In this document: positions 1-13,200 of the stretch, piece by piece | How positions within the stretch are numbered: the stretch's first letter is position 1 | How the letters are laid out: each line of letters begins with the position of its first letter | Assembly: GCF_035046505.1 (NCBI RefSeq) | Contig: NC_089821.1 | Coordinates: forward strand, 183,382,531-183,446,530 | Direction of reading: 5' to 3' | DNA length: 64,000 nt | Origin: Tiliqua scincoides | Lineage: Eukaryota; Chordata; Lepidosauria; Squamata; Scincidae | The notes under the pieces: generated by a model | Database searches by the model: none | Told to the model about the DNA's origin: nothing | Seen by the model: only the letters and a program-made list of their open reading frames with translations | Made by a program: the position numbers and the translations under genes

Positions 1-388
1 AGTGTAAGGAGCACTAGCACTGGCTACCCACCCAGAGCAAGGGAAGAGCTCCAGGGGGCGGTAAGGTCTTTTGGGGTGGGAGGAGTTCCAGGATAGGGAG
101 AGGGTGGGGTGGAGGAGGAACCAGGGCAGCAGGGTTTGGGACCAGTAGAGCCCTGCTGCACCGTACCCTGTCCTCTGTGTCAGGCTGAAAAGCCCGACAT
201 GGAGGTTCTCAAGTCTGTGCCAACAAAATAACCCCATTGAGAAGCATCATTGTGGGGCCTAGGGCTTTCTCTGTTGGAAGGGGACAAAAGTCCACTTCCC
301 CCAAGGAGACTTCCAGCAGCCTTGGTGGTGCCACTGGATACATTTTGGCACCAATGTACCTGACGGTGTTACCGGGGATAGGATTGGG
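1..388. mobile_element. Right part of a GC-rich non-autonomous element (AGCCCAATCC family)
   Basis: The segment ends in GGATAGGATTGGGCT, the terminal sequence shared with copies at 36073-36560 and 55080-55428. It also shares the internal text aagtcc-ctt-cccaaggag with them. The left part is cut by the window edge. No coding capacity is seen. Confidence 0.5.
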
Positions 389-1070
389 CTATTAATCATA
401 AGTAACTTTATTTGGATACTGTCCTGCTTGAAGTTGTTCTTCTGCATGTTTTCTTTGTACAGATAAAGCTTGCTACTTATTGTTTTGATATTGCTTATTC
501 TATTGTGCTTTTATTGTAGCATATTGTATTTATACATTTTAAGTCCCTTTGACTGTAATCTTATACACACTTACCTGAGAGTAAGCAGAACATTGTAAAC
601 AATGGGACTTAATTCCAAGTAAATGTGTATAGGATTGTGCTTTCTGAGAGCCCATTGGGCTGAATATTGGATATAAATGTGGAAAAGATTTTAAAAATGA
701 ACCCAATTTGCTGTCTGCTGCATTCAGCCACTGTCCTTTTGAAACTTTTTCTCAAACTTTAAAGAGAGATAAATATAGAGCCCCAAAACTAAAATCTTGG
801 GTAAGTTACATCTTGCTTGATTTTTATATTTTGTCATAGGTTGAAATGCCAAAAAAGAAGTAGAAATCACTCCATGGACAGAAATATTTTCTGCTGCATG
901 AGGCTCCCAAAAACTATGGAGCTAGCAAAATTCGTTGGAACAGTGTTTTCTTCCACAATTTGAAATTTTTTAATAGAGTATCATACATTCTTATTCCTTT
1001 GCCTTGGCAAATATTTTGTGAAAGTGCAATAAAATACAAAGATTAACACATTTTTTATTTTTATTTTCAG
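389..1070 (+). other. NT5E intron 2 (3' part) with a short palindromic element
   Basis: Non-coding. An imperfect palindrome at about 556-655 reads ACACTTACCTGAGAGTAAGC on one arm and the matching GACTTAATTCCAAGTAAATG on the other. It resembles a short squamate foldback repeat also seen near 43325, 47590, 57280 and 58240. Nothing else is recognised. Confidence 0.5.
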
Positions 1071-1259
1071 GGCAGGATTTACTGTTTGAAGATGAGATTT
1101 CAGCGTTGCAGCCACAAGTAGACAAACTTACTACTTTAGGAGTGAACAAAATCATTGCACTCGGCCACTCTGGTTTTACTGTAGATAAAAGCATTGCTCA
1201 AAAAGTGAGAGGTGTGGATGTCGTGGTTGGGGGACATACAAATACGTTTCTTTACACAG
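1071..1259 (+). CDS. NT5E: NT5E coding exon 3 (of 9)
   Basis: Acceptor TTTTCAG at 1064-1070 and donor GTATAT at 1260. Encodes DLLFEDEISALQ through HTNTFLYTG. Carries GHSGF and GGHTNTF, whose histidines coordinate the catalytic metals. Ends in phase 1. Confidence 0.96.
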
Positions 1260-4200
1260 GTATATTTCCTCATCAAAAGAGGGGTTCTTGTTACTAATGT
1301 AGCTATTTTAGCTAATAAGATTTGTATTTATAATGCGTGTTAAGTGATTCATGACTCTGTTTCAGTTAAGGAGCTTTGCATGTACAGTATCTGCTGGCTT
1401 TTGTGTGTTCTGTCTCCAGGTCATGCATCATTTTTTTTAAAAAAACTACTGTCATAACCATTGCCTTTTTTCAAAATTCAGAAACTCCGAGTGCTATAGT
1501 CTTTCCTCATGGAAAACATTCCCCTAATCATTACGGTTTCCCTTTTCTGTCCTATAAGAATCTTTTTAAAAATATTAGAATCTACTGTATGTAGTCAGCA
1601 GTGTACAGTGTATAATGAACACTCTCTTCAAACTGAAGGAAAGTTTGTATGAAACAGATTTTCAAATATTTACTTGGAAGCCTGACTCTCTAATACATGT
1701 GTTTGAATCAAACTAAAGCTGTATTAATGACCCAATTTATCCTCTCCCCCCCCCCGCCCCTGGCAGAAGGAGGGCTTTGAACACACTCATTCAGTCATGT
1801 CTGACATGCGCAACCTAGTCCCTGCTGGTCCAAATGGTACATCAGGAATTAGCAGACCCAAGATGGGTGACAGAGTCCATCCGTGCTAATTGGTTTGATT
1901 TTTTTTTTTTTTGCTGTTGTTTTACCCCGGCTGATTTAGCTTCTATAGTACTAACACTTCTGTCAGAGAAATGTAATTTGTGCAAACCCTTCATGGGATA
2001 CAAACATCATTTGTACAGACCCTTGGAAAGTATAAAATTAAACAGATAAGTACTAGTCTGGTGTGAGTTCTCTTCTGTTAATCTGTTAAGCAGGATAAAA
2101 TATCATGAAGGTGTAATCAAGTCCTCCTGAACATGTAGCTTGTGTGTACTGTTTTGAACAGTACTGTTCAAGAGGATCTGTTTCTATTTTTAATACCCAG
2201 ACTTTGCTCTGATGAATCAAAGAGTTGAAGCTGTGACCAGAGTTTCCATTTCTCTTGAGGAAGTGGTTGGCTTTTGGTTTGCAATTATGCAGCTGGACCT
2301 TTCTCTAGTTGCCTTCGCAGTTGTGACATGAATGAACCATCTCTCTCTCCCCTCTGCCTGTTTTTTCCCCTCCTTACTCTGGAATAAATATATGACTGTG
2401 AACTCTCACTCTGCAGTCTTATTTATTCTTCCAAGTGTTCATTTGGCCATTTCCCTTCCTTGTTAGATAGTGGTTCAGTGAGAAGAGCAAAATTGTCAGT
2501 ATGTGAATGTTAAAGTTTACTCTGCAGGACAAAGGAGGGGGGTGGCGGTGGCTTGTTTTTAAGCTCCAAGAAATAGTGATATGTGAATTTCCCCCACTCA
2601 GTTCAAATTTGGCTTAGTAATAATGAACTTTCTTGGCAAATGTTCGAAAAAGTCATTGATTTTTCCAAGCATTCTCTCCTTGCTCATACTGCCGATGTTT
2701 GTGAGCTCGTGGCACCATGTGCATGCACCTTAACTTTTGTGAATGTGTCTACAAAGCAACCAGTGCCTGGCTGAAGGTTAATTGTGTGTTGGTGCAGAAT
2801 CTCATTTTCTCTTCTGAGTTAGAGATAAACTTTTTAAGGGACATGCCACTAAGTCTGTAATATAGCTGAGTTTTATGAGCCGAACAAATTCGTATTCTGA
2901 ACTAGGTGGTTACAAACTTTGGTAATATCTGTTCAGAAGAACTTTATTTCCTTCAATTGTACAACATTTAGACCATTATAATGTAGCCTTATTTCCCTCC
3001 CTTATTTCCAGACAAGCCTGTAGCCCCATTTGACCCTCCTTACTTTTGGAGCCCATGCCCCACTATCATTTTCCTATGTGAAACATCCACCTGTATGATT
3101 GTGATTGCAACAATTATACTTGTTTGACAAGCCAAGCATCATTCATGCTTCCACTTACCTTTTGTCAGAGCTTGTCACACACATCTTGCAATCCATGCTA
3201 ATGCAGCTCTTTCAATGCTGAGAGCTCTTTGACCTAATGAAATATTCTAGTTTTTTTTTTAGGTTAGTTGAGTAACCATCCTCATGTACATGTTGAGTTT
3301 TCCAGCACCATTACAAATGCATTTGGGAGCTATCCAGAAGTCTAGTTTTGAAACAAGTAAAGTTGTCAGTGCCAACATTCACAAAGAATCATTCATGGCA
3401 GTGAGATGCTGCCTGGCTGGCTGTGGAATATAAAAACTAGTGACTGTTTTTCTGGTGCATCCACCAGTGTCCTGGTAACACTTTCAGGCTGAGATAATAT
3501 TTATTGCCTTAATCCCTGGTGAGGTTCTAAAAAGAAATCTACAACTTTTAGGGGGAAAAACATTTTAAAATGGCTTCTTGTGTAGTGAGTGTTTAATCCA
3601 GTTTCTCCGTTAAACTGTTGTGTTTTTTTTTGCCTGCCAAGCTCAGTCTGGGCTTGGCAGAGGCTGGGGTCAGACGTCAAAATGCCTAAAAAGGCATTTG
3701 GAGCCCTGGGGAAGCCCTTATTAGGCGCTTCGGAGGGGATGCAGGGGCGGCTCCAGTTACAGGGTCTGCAGATATGAGCCCTTTCCTGAATTTACAATAT
3801 CCTCACTGGAACTTTTCCCTGGTGCTCCTGTCCAGCTTTCAGATATTAAGGCAGGTGGCACTGCAAAGAGGACATTTTCAGTGGTAGAGTCTGGTTTATC
3901 CTCATTGCTCTCTCCTAGGTGTCCAGTGAAGGCTTCCCAGTTTTCTTACGGTTTTAATGACATTTGATGACCTTTTATGATTTTTAATGGGATCATTTGG
4001 CTCTTGGTTGTGGCTTATCTGCTGCCTTTACTTCTTATTGATTTTGCAGTTTTCATTGTTTTGTTCTATTACGTTGTTAGCCAACTTGAAGAGCATTTAT
4101 TCATTCCGTGGCACATCTAGTTTGGCAGAAGCCTAGGAAAGAGGAGCTGTAACCTCAGCACCCATTTTTGTTCTTCCCAGCAAGGGACAGAGAACCAGCC

Positions 4201-7200
4201 AGTTGCTGTCCCTCACCCTGGTTACATCAGATGGCATGCAAACATGTTTCTGCATGCATACCACTGTTTCCCTGTTGATGTGCATAACTATTTAGTATTC
4301 TGAATGTACTTGGAAACAGGAAAGACCCACCCATTCTGTTTTTGCTTTTCTGTTTTCACAGGCACTCCACCTTCAAATGACTTACCAGCTGGTGAATATC
4401 CATTCATGGTACAGTCAGATGATGGCCGCCAAGTGCCTGTTGTTCAAGCTTATGCTTTTGGAAAATATCTTGGGTATTTGAATGTTTCATTTGATGAACA
4501 AGGAAATGTAATTAGTGCATCTGGAAACCCTGTACTCCTAGATAGCAGCATCACTGAAGGTATGGTTAATTGGTTTGAAATATGTTGCTTGTAGACTATA
4601 TTATTATAATATTAACTCCTAGGTTTTAAAAATATTTATCCAAGCCCGATGTAGCTCATAAAGATATCATTCCTTCTTCTTTACACTTTCTTTTGACAAG
4701 AAGCTCTGTGATATGGCTTCATTGACTTATCTAACAAAATATGTTCATATATAATTTATCTGGATGTGAAGTGTATAATTTATTTACTTTCTCTCTCTTC
4801 AACAGAATCAGGGTCCAATCTTACCCAGCTTTCCAGTGCCAATGCAGCCTGCAAGTGGGGTGTACACTGCAACCTGTGGTGGTGGTGGGGATCATGGAGG
4901 TCTCCCCAAAGTAAGGGAACATTTGTTCCCTTACCTCTGGTCTGCATTACAGCTCCATCAGGACTGGAAAGTTGGATTGAATTGGACCCAGGCAGCCAAA
5001 ATGGCTGGATCCTGTGGGCACCAGGCTAGCACTAGGAGTCTTCTCGGGGTAAGGGAGTGTTTGCTCCCTTACCCTGAGTAACACAGTCGTGGTGCCAGTG
5101 GGTCTCTTTGGATCTGTGCCTGCTTTTGAGTGGGTGCAGACCTGAGGAGGCCTGTGTCAGGCTGCCTGGGCCAGGAGGGAGGACAGGATACAGCATCAGA
5201 GCTGTGGCCATCACTGGCATCTCTCCTGGACCTGATCCTCCCTGACCCGGCCCAGTTCTTCCCTCCCCTCGCCTTCCTCTCACCCTCCCCATTCCCCCAG
5301 AAGCCGCACTGCTGCCCTGCGACATAAGTTCCCACCCCCACCTCCTGCCGTAGTCTGTCGTCCTTTTCCCAGTGGGCCTAGCATTAACTGGCTCTGACCC
5401 AGTGCAGGCACTCCCTACTCAGTGGATGCCATGGTACGTTTACGACACCCAGCACAGGTGCTGGAGCTCAGTGCTGGCACTAGGTCACTTTAGGATTAGG
5501 CCCTTAGTCTCTTTAAAGATATTGCCTGGATCCACAAATCTACTCTAAGCCTGCCTGGTTACTTGGGTGTGCCTTGTGGAACTTACAACTTTTTTCTTTC
5601 TTTAAGTAGCAGGTCCTCTGTGCTATATCACAGACAGGTTTTTTAAGTCCTCTCAGTTCTAAAAGAGGTTTAATATCTGACATGGGGTGGTGGAGTTGCT
5701 GTTCAAGAAACAAAGCCACATTGGGCACATGGAGCTGGTTGTAAAACAGTTTGCATTCCAACCATTGTAAGTTGGAGGTCTTCGGTCTATTCATTTGCCC
5801 CATTGGCTTTTCTGGAATTTTGCTGAGATTGTTTTGTTTTGCTGGGAATTTATGTTGAGAGAATTTTGATGCAAAGAACATTGAACCTACCATAATACTA
5901 CGGATGAACAATTGGCCAGTCTCATCAGTAATCTAACCAAAACTAGCTTTGACTATGTCATACTTCTGTTGTAGATCCAGCTATCAAAGCTGAAGTTGAT
6001 CAGCTAAAAGTCGAGCTACGTAATTTTTCTTCCCAGGAGATAGGGAAAACTATTGTTTATTTAAACGGTACAAGTGAAGCATGTCGTTTTCAAGAGTGCA
6101 ACATGGGAAATTTGATTTGTGATGCTGTGGTAAGTAAGGAAAAATCTAGCTTGCAGATATGTGGTTTACAGCACAATCCAAATGCTCCCTTGAGCCAGAA
6201 CAAGTCCCTTGTCTGTCCCGAGTGTCACAAATGTGTCATAAATCAGGTTTATGGCTACTTGGGAGGAGGCTAGGTCAGTGCAAGGATGTGATGTACCAGA
6301 CCTGTGTCCGGACAAGATAAGTTTGTGCTGGCCTGCACAGGGGGTGGGAGTGGTGGCGAGAGGGTCTAATAGAGGTCGGGGGCACTTTGGGCAGGGGTGA
6401 CCTGTGACGCAGATCAGGCCCAGGAGAGGGGTGGGATTGGCCACGGCAGCACAGGCCAGATCCTAACCCCCTTTCCAACCAACATTACACCAGGATGCAG
6501 TGACTAGGATGACATATTCAAAGGTTCTTTGCCTAGATCAAAGGAATGAATAGTTTGCAATTTTCTAAAGATCCAGTCAGACCTATCTTCAAGATAAGTT
6601 TATCTTCAGGATGTCCTTTTGGGAATAATCCTGAACGTCAATACTCACATGCAACACTCCACAAAGGATTAAAAGCACTGAAGTGCATGGGACTACCAGG
6701 CATTTAAGCTGGTGGCCTCAGCCTGCATACCATCATAGTGCCTGTTGTGCTAGTAGTCTGGGCCTTGCGCTGATGGAGAACAAGTTCATCGGTTATACCG
6801 AGAAGGGAATTTTTATGTGCTTATGTAAGAGATTTATTGCTAGATAATATTCAAAATGCCTTTTCACCATCATCTTAGATCATGTTTTTCAAGGTTGGCT
6901 TGGTAGAGTCTTTGGAAGTTAGATAAAGCAAATGACTGACAAAGTGATCAGAATTATTTCTTTATGGATCCTTTAGGTGTACAATAACTTGAGACATCCA
7001 GATGATGATCAATGGAATCATGTTTCGATGTGCATCTTAAATGGTGGTGGAATACGAGCACCCATTGATGAACGAACCAATAATGGTATGTATAGTCTTA
7101 GAACTATTTTTAGACAGTGCTGGTTCAATCAGTGATGTGCAGTGAGGTCCAGGCCCAAGAAGGCAATATGTGCACTCCCTCTCCCTCTCACCTTAAGCTC

Positions 7201-10200
7201 AGTCTCTGAAACTCTCTCTCTCCCCTCCTCCTCTGGAAGTAAATAAAAAAAATTAAGCTCCATCTCTGAGACACTCTTCCCCCCTCCCTCCCAGAAATAA
7301 ATTCAAAAACCTTCACCTCTTCTTCTCTCACTCAGAGTTAGGGAGAGCTCAGCAACCAAAAAGTTGCCTTTCTCTGTGCCATACAGAGCTGTCGTTTGCG
7401 CAGGCTCCCTGTCATTTCCATGGCTTTTTTTAAAAAACAGAAGACAAGCAACTCTTCCGTTGCCTCCCCACAGCTTGCTATTTTTTGATTGGAAGCCAGC
7501 TGGCCTGCTTTTTTTTTTATTGGATGATTACACCCTAACTTGTGGAGGCAACGCTTCCTGATGCCTCCCCAGAGACTGATGAAACAAGTGTTATCTTTTA
7601 TTATTGGGCAGGTAGCTCTCCCTGGTGGCTTTAATTGCACAGCCATCCCTGCTTGTTTTTGACCCTTGCAAGCCACCACAGTGATGGAGCTGATTGACAG
7701 CTCTCCTTGTTCCTTGTATGAGTGTGTGTGTGTTTGTTTTTGTGCACTTGCACGTGTGGCTTTAAATGGACAGCAGCAAGGAGCAGCTTTGGAAAGGCAA
7801 AAGGTACAGTTTTTAAAAAACTTCTTGGGTCCTTTTATGGTTTACATGTCACTGGGTTCAATTTCATTTCTCACATTTTTGTCAATGGCTGACTATTTCA
7901 AAGATTTTTTAGAACATCCCTTGTGATGCACCGCTGTCAGATTGTCACATTGTATGGATGTGACATTCTCCCCTGCCATGTCTTTGATTTAAACCAGCAA
8001 TTGATGCAGATTTCAACCAGACATGTTTTAATTGAAGCTAATGAAAACATTTTCTGGGCTAAGTAAATGCAATTGACATTGTCTTCTCTGTAGGGCCATA
8101 ATGTGTAGCACTACTTAACACATGGATCCTTTGCGTCAGTTGAGAATGCCACCACCAGGTGAAATGAATTCCACAAACTATGCACTAAGTACTTTGTCAC
8201 ATTTACAAGATATTTGTATTCTGTCCTTCTTCCAGAGAGTTGGGGAAGCACATGAAAGATTATCACATTTTAGACCTGACATGTGTGAAATGCAGGCTCA
8301 GCTGTAAACTGTGATTTGTTGAAGACTGAACAGGAATTTGAACTTAATCTTTTCTCCTCCAAGCCACTCTTTTATCTGGTACATCATGCTGTTCAACAGC
8401 AATGAGACTACAATGCATAACGAAAATGCAACTTTCTACTCCATTCAGGGACTATTACTTTGGAAGAATTACTGTCTGTACTGCCTTTTGGAGGCACTTT
8501 CGATTTGCTGCAGATCAAAGGTTCAACCCTGAAAGAAGCATTTGAGTTTAGTGTTCACAGATATGGAATAGGGACGGGTGAACTGCTACAGGTCTCAGGT
8601 AAGTTACCTTATCTGCATACCTAGTACAAAGTGTGAGACACTCTCTCACTGCTTATCTTTTGCTATTTTTAAAACAATGAGCTGTAGCAGTAGCATTATG
8701 TAACATTACATATGAGTTATTTCCTCCTTTAGGTAGAATGAGATCCAACTTACAGACTAATGGCCAGGGATAGGCTTGGGGCAAAAGTGTTATAAAAGTG
8801 TGTGACAAATGATTGGACAAGGTACAATGCATTACAAAGAAAATTTTAACAAGCAGAGAGATAGACAGCTGAGAGAGAACCTAAGAGATAAAATTGTGCT
8901 AACACCTTCACTCAAGCAAACCTTGGAACATAAAGAACTGGTTAAAGGGTTGTACATATCTTAACGTCATTGTCTGCAAGTAAAAACAGCCCTCTTTGCC
9001 AAGGAGTGGGGGAAGAGGTGCGCCCATATTCTTGGCATACCTTCTCTTGAGATTCCTGCAACTCTCAGGAACTCATTTTCAGGGTGCTGCAGAGTAGACA
9101 GCTTTAGGAGTTATGGCCCAATGTGCCAGTGCGATGCTGAATAATTTTCTTTGGTGATGCAGATTATGAACAAGGGCTTTCTTTGTTCATAATCTACACT
9201 AATGTTACTATGGCTTTAAGAGAAATCATATTTCAACTGTGTTTCTTTAGACATGACAAACCAGTATTTGATGTGTAACATTCTTTTCAAACCTGTGTTT
9301 CTTGATAGGCATACAAGTTGTGTACGATCTCTCCCATCATCCAGGAAGCAGAGTGCTCAGTATAAAGGTTTTATGCACAGAGTGTAGAGTACCAGTGTAT
9401 GTACCACTCCAGGCAGAAAAGACATACAAAGTTCTTTTACCGTCATTCCTTGCTGGGGGAGGAGATGGATATTACATGCTAAAAGGAAGCTCAAATAATC
9501 ATAGCAGTGGTAAGTACAAGTGTATCTCTAATTAGCTGTAAATAGGAATGAACATCCCATAAGAGACTAATCACTCATGGCAGTGGAGGGCATAGCTACT
9601 ATACAAGCTCCTGTTTTCCATGGCATCGTATTCAAGCTGCAACGTTTTCATTTAACCTATGGGCTTTGGGAAGTGCAAAAAGTGAGTACACTCCTCAGTG
9701 TTCATGTAACAGGCAGAAATACCCTCAGCATAGTATAGTCAGCACCAATCTACCAAAAACTTGACACCACCCAATCAAAACAACTATTTCTTAAGCACCT
9801 AACAAACCATGCAGACATACATAAAAGACAGGTTGCATACCTTCCAGTAGTCATCTGCATCTCAAAGATGACAAGCTGTACCTGCTGAAATTCTCTCTCC
9901 TATACAACTGTTAAAGGTCCAGGATCCCAATAGTTGAAAGTTTGCCCACACAAAGTATGAGTCACACACTGCCAAGGAGCAAAGGGTTGTGCCTCCCTGT
10001 TTTTGTAGTACATGGCTATTGTGTTGTCTGTGTATCTGTATTACATGATGCCTCAAAGATGGTAGGAAGGATCTGAATTTTAAAAATGTCATCTGTTCTG
10101 CCCAATTGGCTTTTGTTTGGGGATGTATGGCATAGCCACTTTATATGCCAGTTCAAACAACTTCTTCCTAAAGGAAGTTGATGCCATGGGCTTCTTCACA

Positions 10201-13200
10201 AGGAAGCTGCTTGAATCAGCCTATAAGGCGGCTATGCCATACTCCCCAAATTAGAGCCAATCAGACAAAACTGATGCCATTTTTGAATTCAGCACCCCAA
10301 ATGTACCCAAGAACAGGTCTAACTCTAAGACAACAAAATGTGCGTAGTCCTGTGTTATTATTCTTGTCGGTCTGTCAGGATGAAAAGAGTGGCTGCAAGA
10401 AATGTAGGCTTTTGTCTGGAGTGATCAGCAGTTTGAATTGACAACGCACATGAAGCCTGAATCACAACAGGCCCCACATTTGGCAGTATTACTCTGAGTG
10501 AGAAGTCTGCCTTTCTCTCTTGCTTGTGAGCTTCCCAGAGGCAACAGGAAAGCTGGACTAGATGGACCTTTGGCCTGATCTAACAGGATTTCTCTGTGTT
10601 CCTTTGTTCCGACCGCTCCTTTAAGATGACCAGAATCCCTTTAAATAGTTCTGATATACGCAGGTTATGCCCAGACTAGTTTGTATTTCTTTTATTATTT
10701 CCCCCCCCAAAAAACAAATATATAAGAACAAAACATAATACAATAAACAGGCATTACAAACATTACACATACACTTCGCATGTCACTTTAACTAATAAAT
10801 CATTTCATATCTCCTAATCCAATTTCTCTTCTACTTTAACTTCTTAATATTCATTTATCATTCATATCATATGATATATACTATATCATATCTAATGCAT
10901 TCATCTAAATGCCCTATATTTTCTACAACTTCATTTTCAACCAAGCATAAAAAATTTCCGTAGTCAGTTGCTCAATCTATCGGTTTTCGCTGTTGATCCA
11001 AAATCACTGGAAGTCTGTCCATTTCCGCAACATTCATTATTTTCTCTATTAGTTCATCTTTCACTGGAATTTTAAGGTCTTTCCAGTATCTAGCATACAA
11101 AATCCTAGCAGCAGTTAATATAATAACTAAGTACACATCATTTTCTTTATGATATCCAAAGTAATATTGAGCAAAAATAATTCTGGTTTCAATGGTATAG
11201 TAAATCCAACAATCTCTTATATTAAACTCCTTACTATTCTCCAATATGATTTTGGAGATTTTGATAAAATATGTACATTTTATATACATTTTCTTTAAAA
11301 TTTGTTGCTCTAGTAAGTTTTATATTGTATTTCCAAATCTGCTCCCATTGTTCTATTATGATATTATGGCCTATATTTTGCTCCCATTTTATCATACATT
11401 CTTTTGTTTCTTTTTGCATCTCAAAAACTAGTAAAAACATATACATTCTTTTAATATATTTCTTTTGTTTCTAAAAGTATTCTGTCAAATGGCATCTTTT
11501 CCATATAGAATCCTTCTTGTTTATCTTTTCTATATCTTGAATCTAATTGTAAACGAGTCCACCAATCCATCTCAACACCTTGCCTTAACAATTCCTCTTT
11601 TGTCTTTACTTTTCCATCTTTTTCCAATAAATTTTCATATCTAAGCATTTTTGTTGTCTCTAATAAACTCGGTCAGGTAGATGCTTCTAGCACCGCCAAC
11701 CATTGGGGAATTTTAATATACATCTGTCTTTGCATTTTAGCCCATATCCATAGTAAAGAGTTGTTTAATATATGGTTGTTAAATTGCGTTATATGCATTT
11801 GCTTTTCCATACCACACAAATGCATGCCATCCCCATTCAAGGTCATGACCCCCCAATTTGAGTATTCTTTGGTCCTCTAATGTAATCCACTCTTTAATTC
11901 ATAGCAGCACCGCCGCTTTATAATATAGATACCAATGAGGAAGCCACATACCTCCTCTTAATTTCACATCTTGCAAGGACTTCATTTTGATTCTTGGCTT
12001 CTTTCTCTGCCATATAAATTTTGATATAATTTGACTAATTTCTTCAAATAAATCTTGTTTCAAAATTACAGGGGTTGTTTGAAAAAGAAAAATTATTTTA
12101 GGCAAAACATTCATTTTCACTGCCGCAACTATTCCCAGCAACGAAAGTTGTAGTTCTTTCCATTTTGTCAATTCTTTTTTATTTCTTCAGTTAGTTTCAC
12201 GTAATTATCTTTCACTAATGTGCTTGTATTCTTTGTTAGTTGGATCCCTATTTTTTTTCTTCTTGGAAGTTTGTTAGTTCCACCAATTCCTGTATTTTCT
12301 TTTTTGCATATTCTTTGTTAACATTTTTGTTTTTTTTTTACATTTTTCAATCCTGTCACTTCAATATATTCTCTCATCACATCCAAAAAGTTTATGGCAG
12401 ATTCTAATGGTCCTTCTATAATCACCATAAGATCATCTGCAAATGCCTAAATTTTAAATTCTTCGCCTCTTATTTTTAATCCTTTAATCTCCTCTGTCTT
12501 TCTCACTTGATTCAAAAATGTTTCCATAACCACTATAAACAGTAGTGGTGAAAGTGGACATCCGTCTCATTTCTTTTTCAATTTTTATCTCCTCCAAACG
12601 TTCTCCGTTTATTTTAATTCTAGCAGTTTGATTCTTTTATATAGCTTTGATAATGTCAATAAACGGAGTTCCTATTTCCATCATTTCGAGTTGTAAAATC
12701 ATAAAATTCCAATTCACGTTGTCAAATGCTTTTTGAAAGTCTATAAAGAACATTGCCATTTGCTTATCAGGGTGTGCTTCATAATATTCTAGGAAGTTTA
12801 ACATTTTCCTCATATTATTTCTAATTTGTCTTCTTGATCTTGATGGATTATATTTGTCAAAACTTTTTAAATCTTGAAGCTAATATCGTTACAAAAATTT
12901 TATAATCCACATTAAGTAATGAGATTCGTATTTTCACATGTATCTGGAACGCCATAGAGCCTACTCAGGCAGCTTCAACACAGGAGCTTTATGCTCACAC
13001 CTAGGCTTAATACTTCCCACATAAATCTGATGCTGGGTAGAACCTGTTTATGTGACACAGACTTTGGGGATTTATACCCAGGTCACAGCCTTATCATTCA
13101 TGCTTGAACATGAAATGCTGGAATCTCTCTTGAGATGAAAGCTGTAAAAAGGAAGCAATGATTCAGAAAGTTTGCACCAATACGGAGGCTTCATGCTTTC

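Noticed and set aside
5032-5341. Opposing open frames of about 90 codons
   Set aside because: Composition artefacts of a GC-rich repeat interior; the same is true at 36004-36580 and 55038-55439.
5540-5911. 123-codon minus frame in NT5E intron 4
   Set aside because: No family resemblance, no splice-site support, and it is antisense inside a certain intron.
7131-7936. A full hAT element in NT5E intron 6
   Set aside because: The facing ends are only weakly similar and the flanking 8-mers do not match, so it is left as a possibility in the intron entry.
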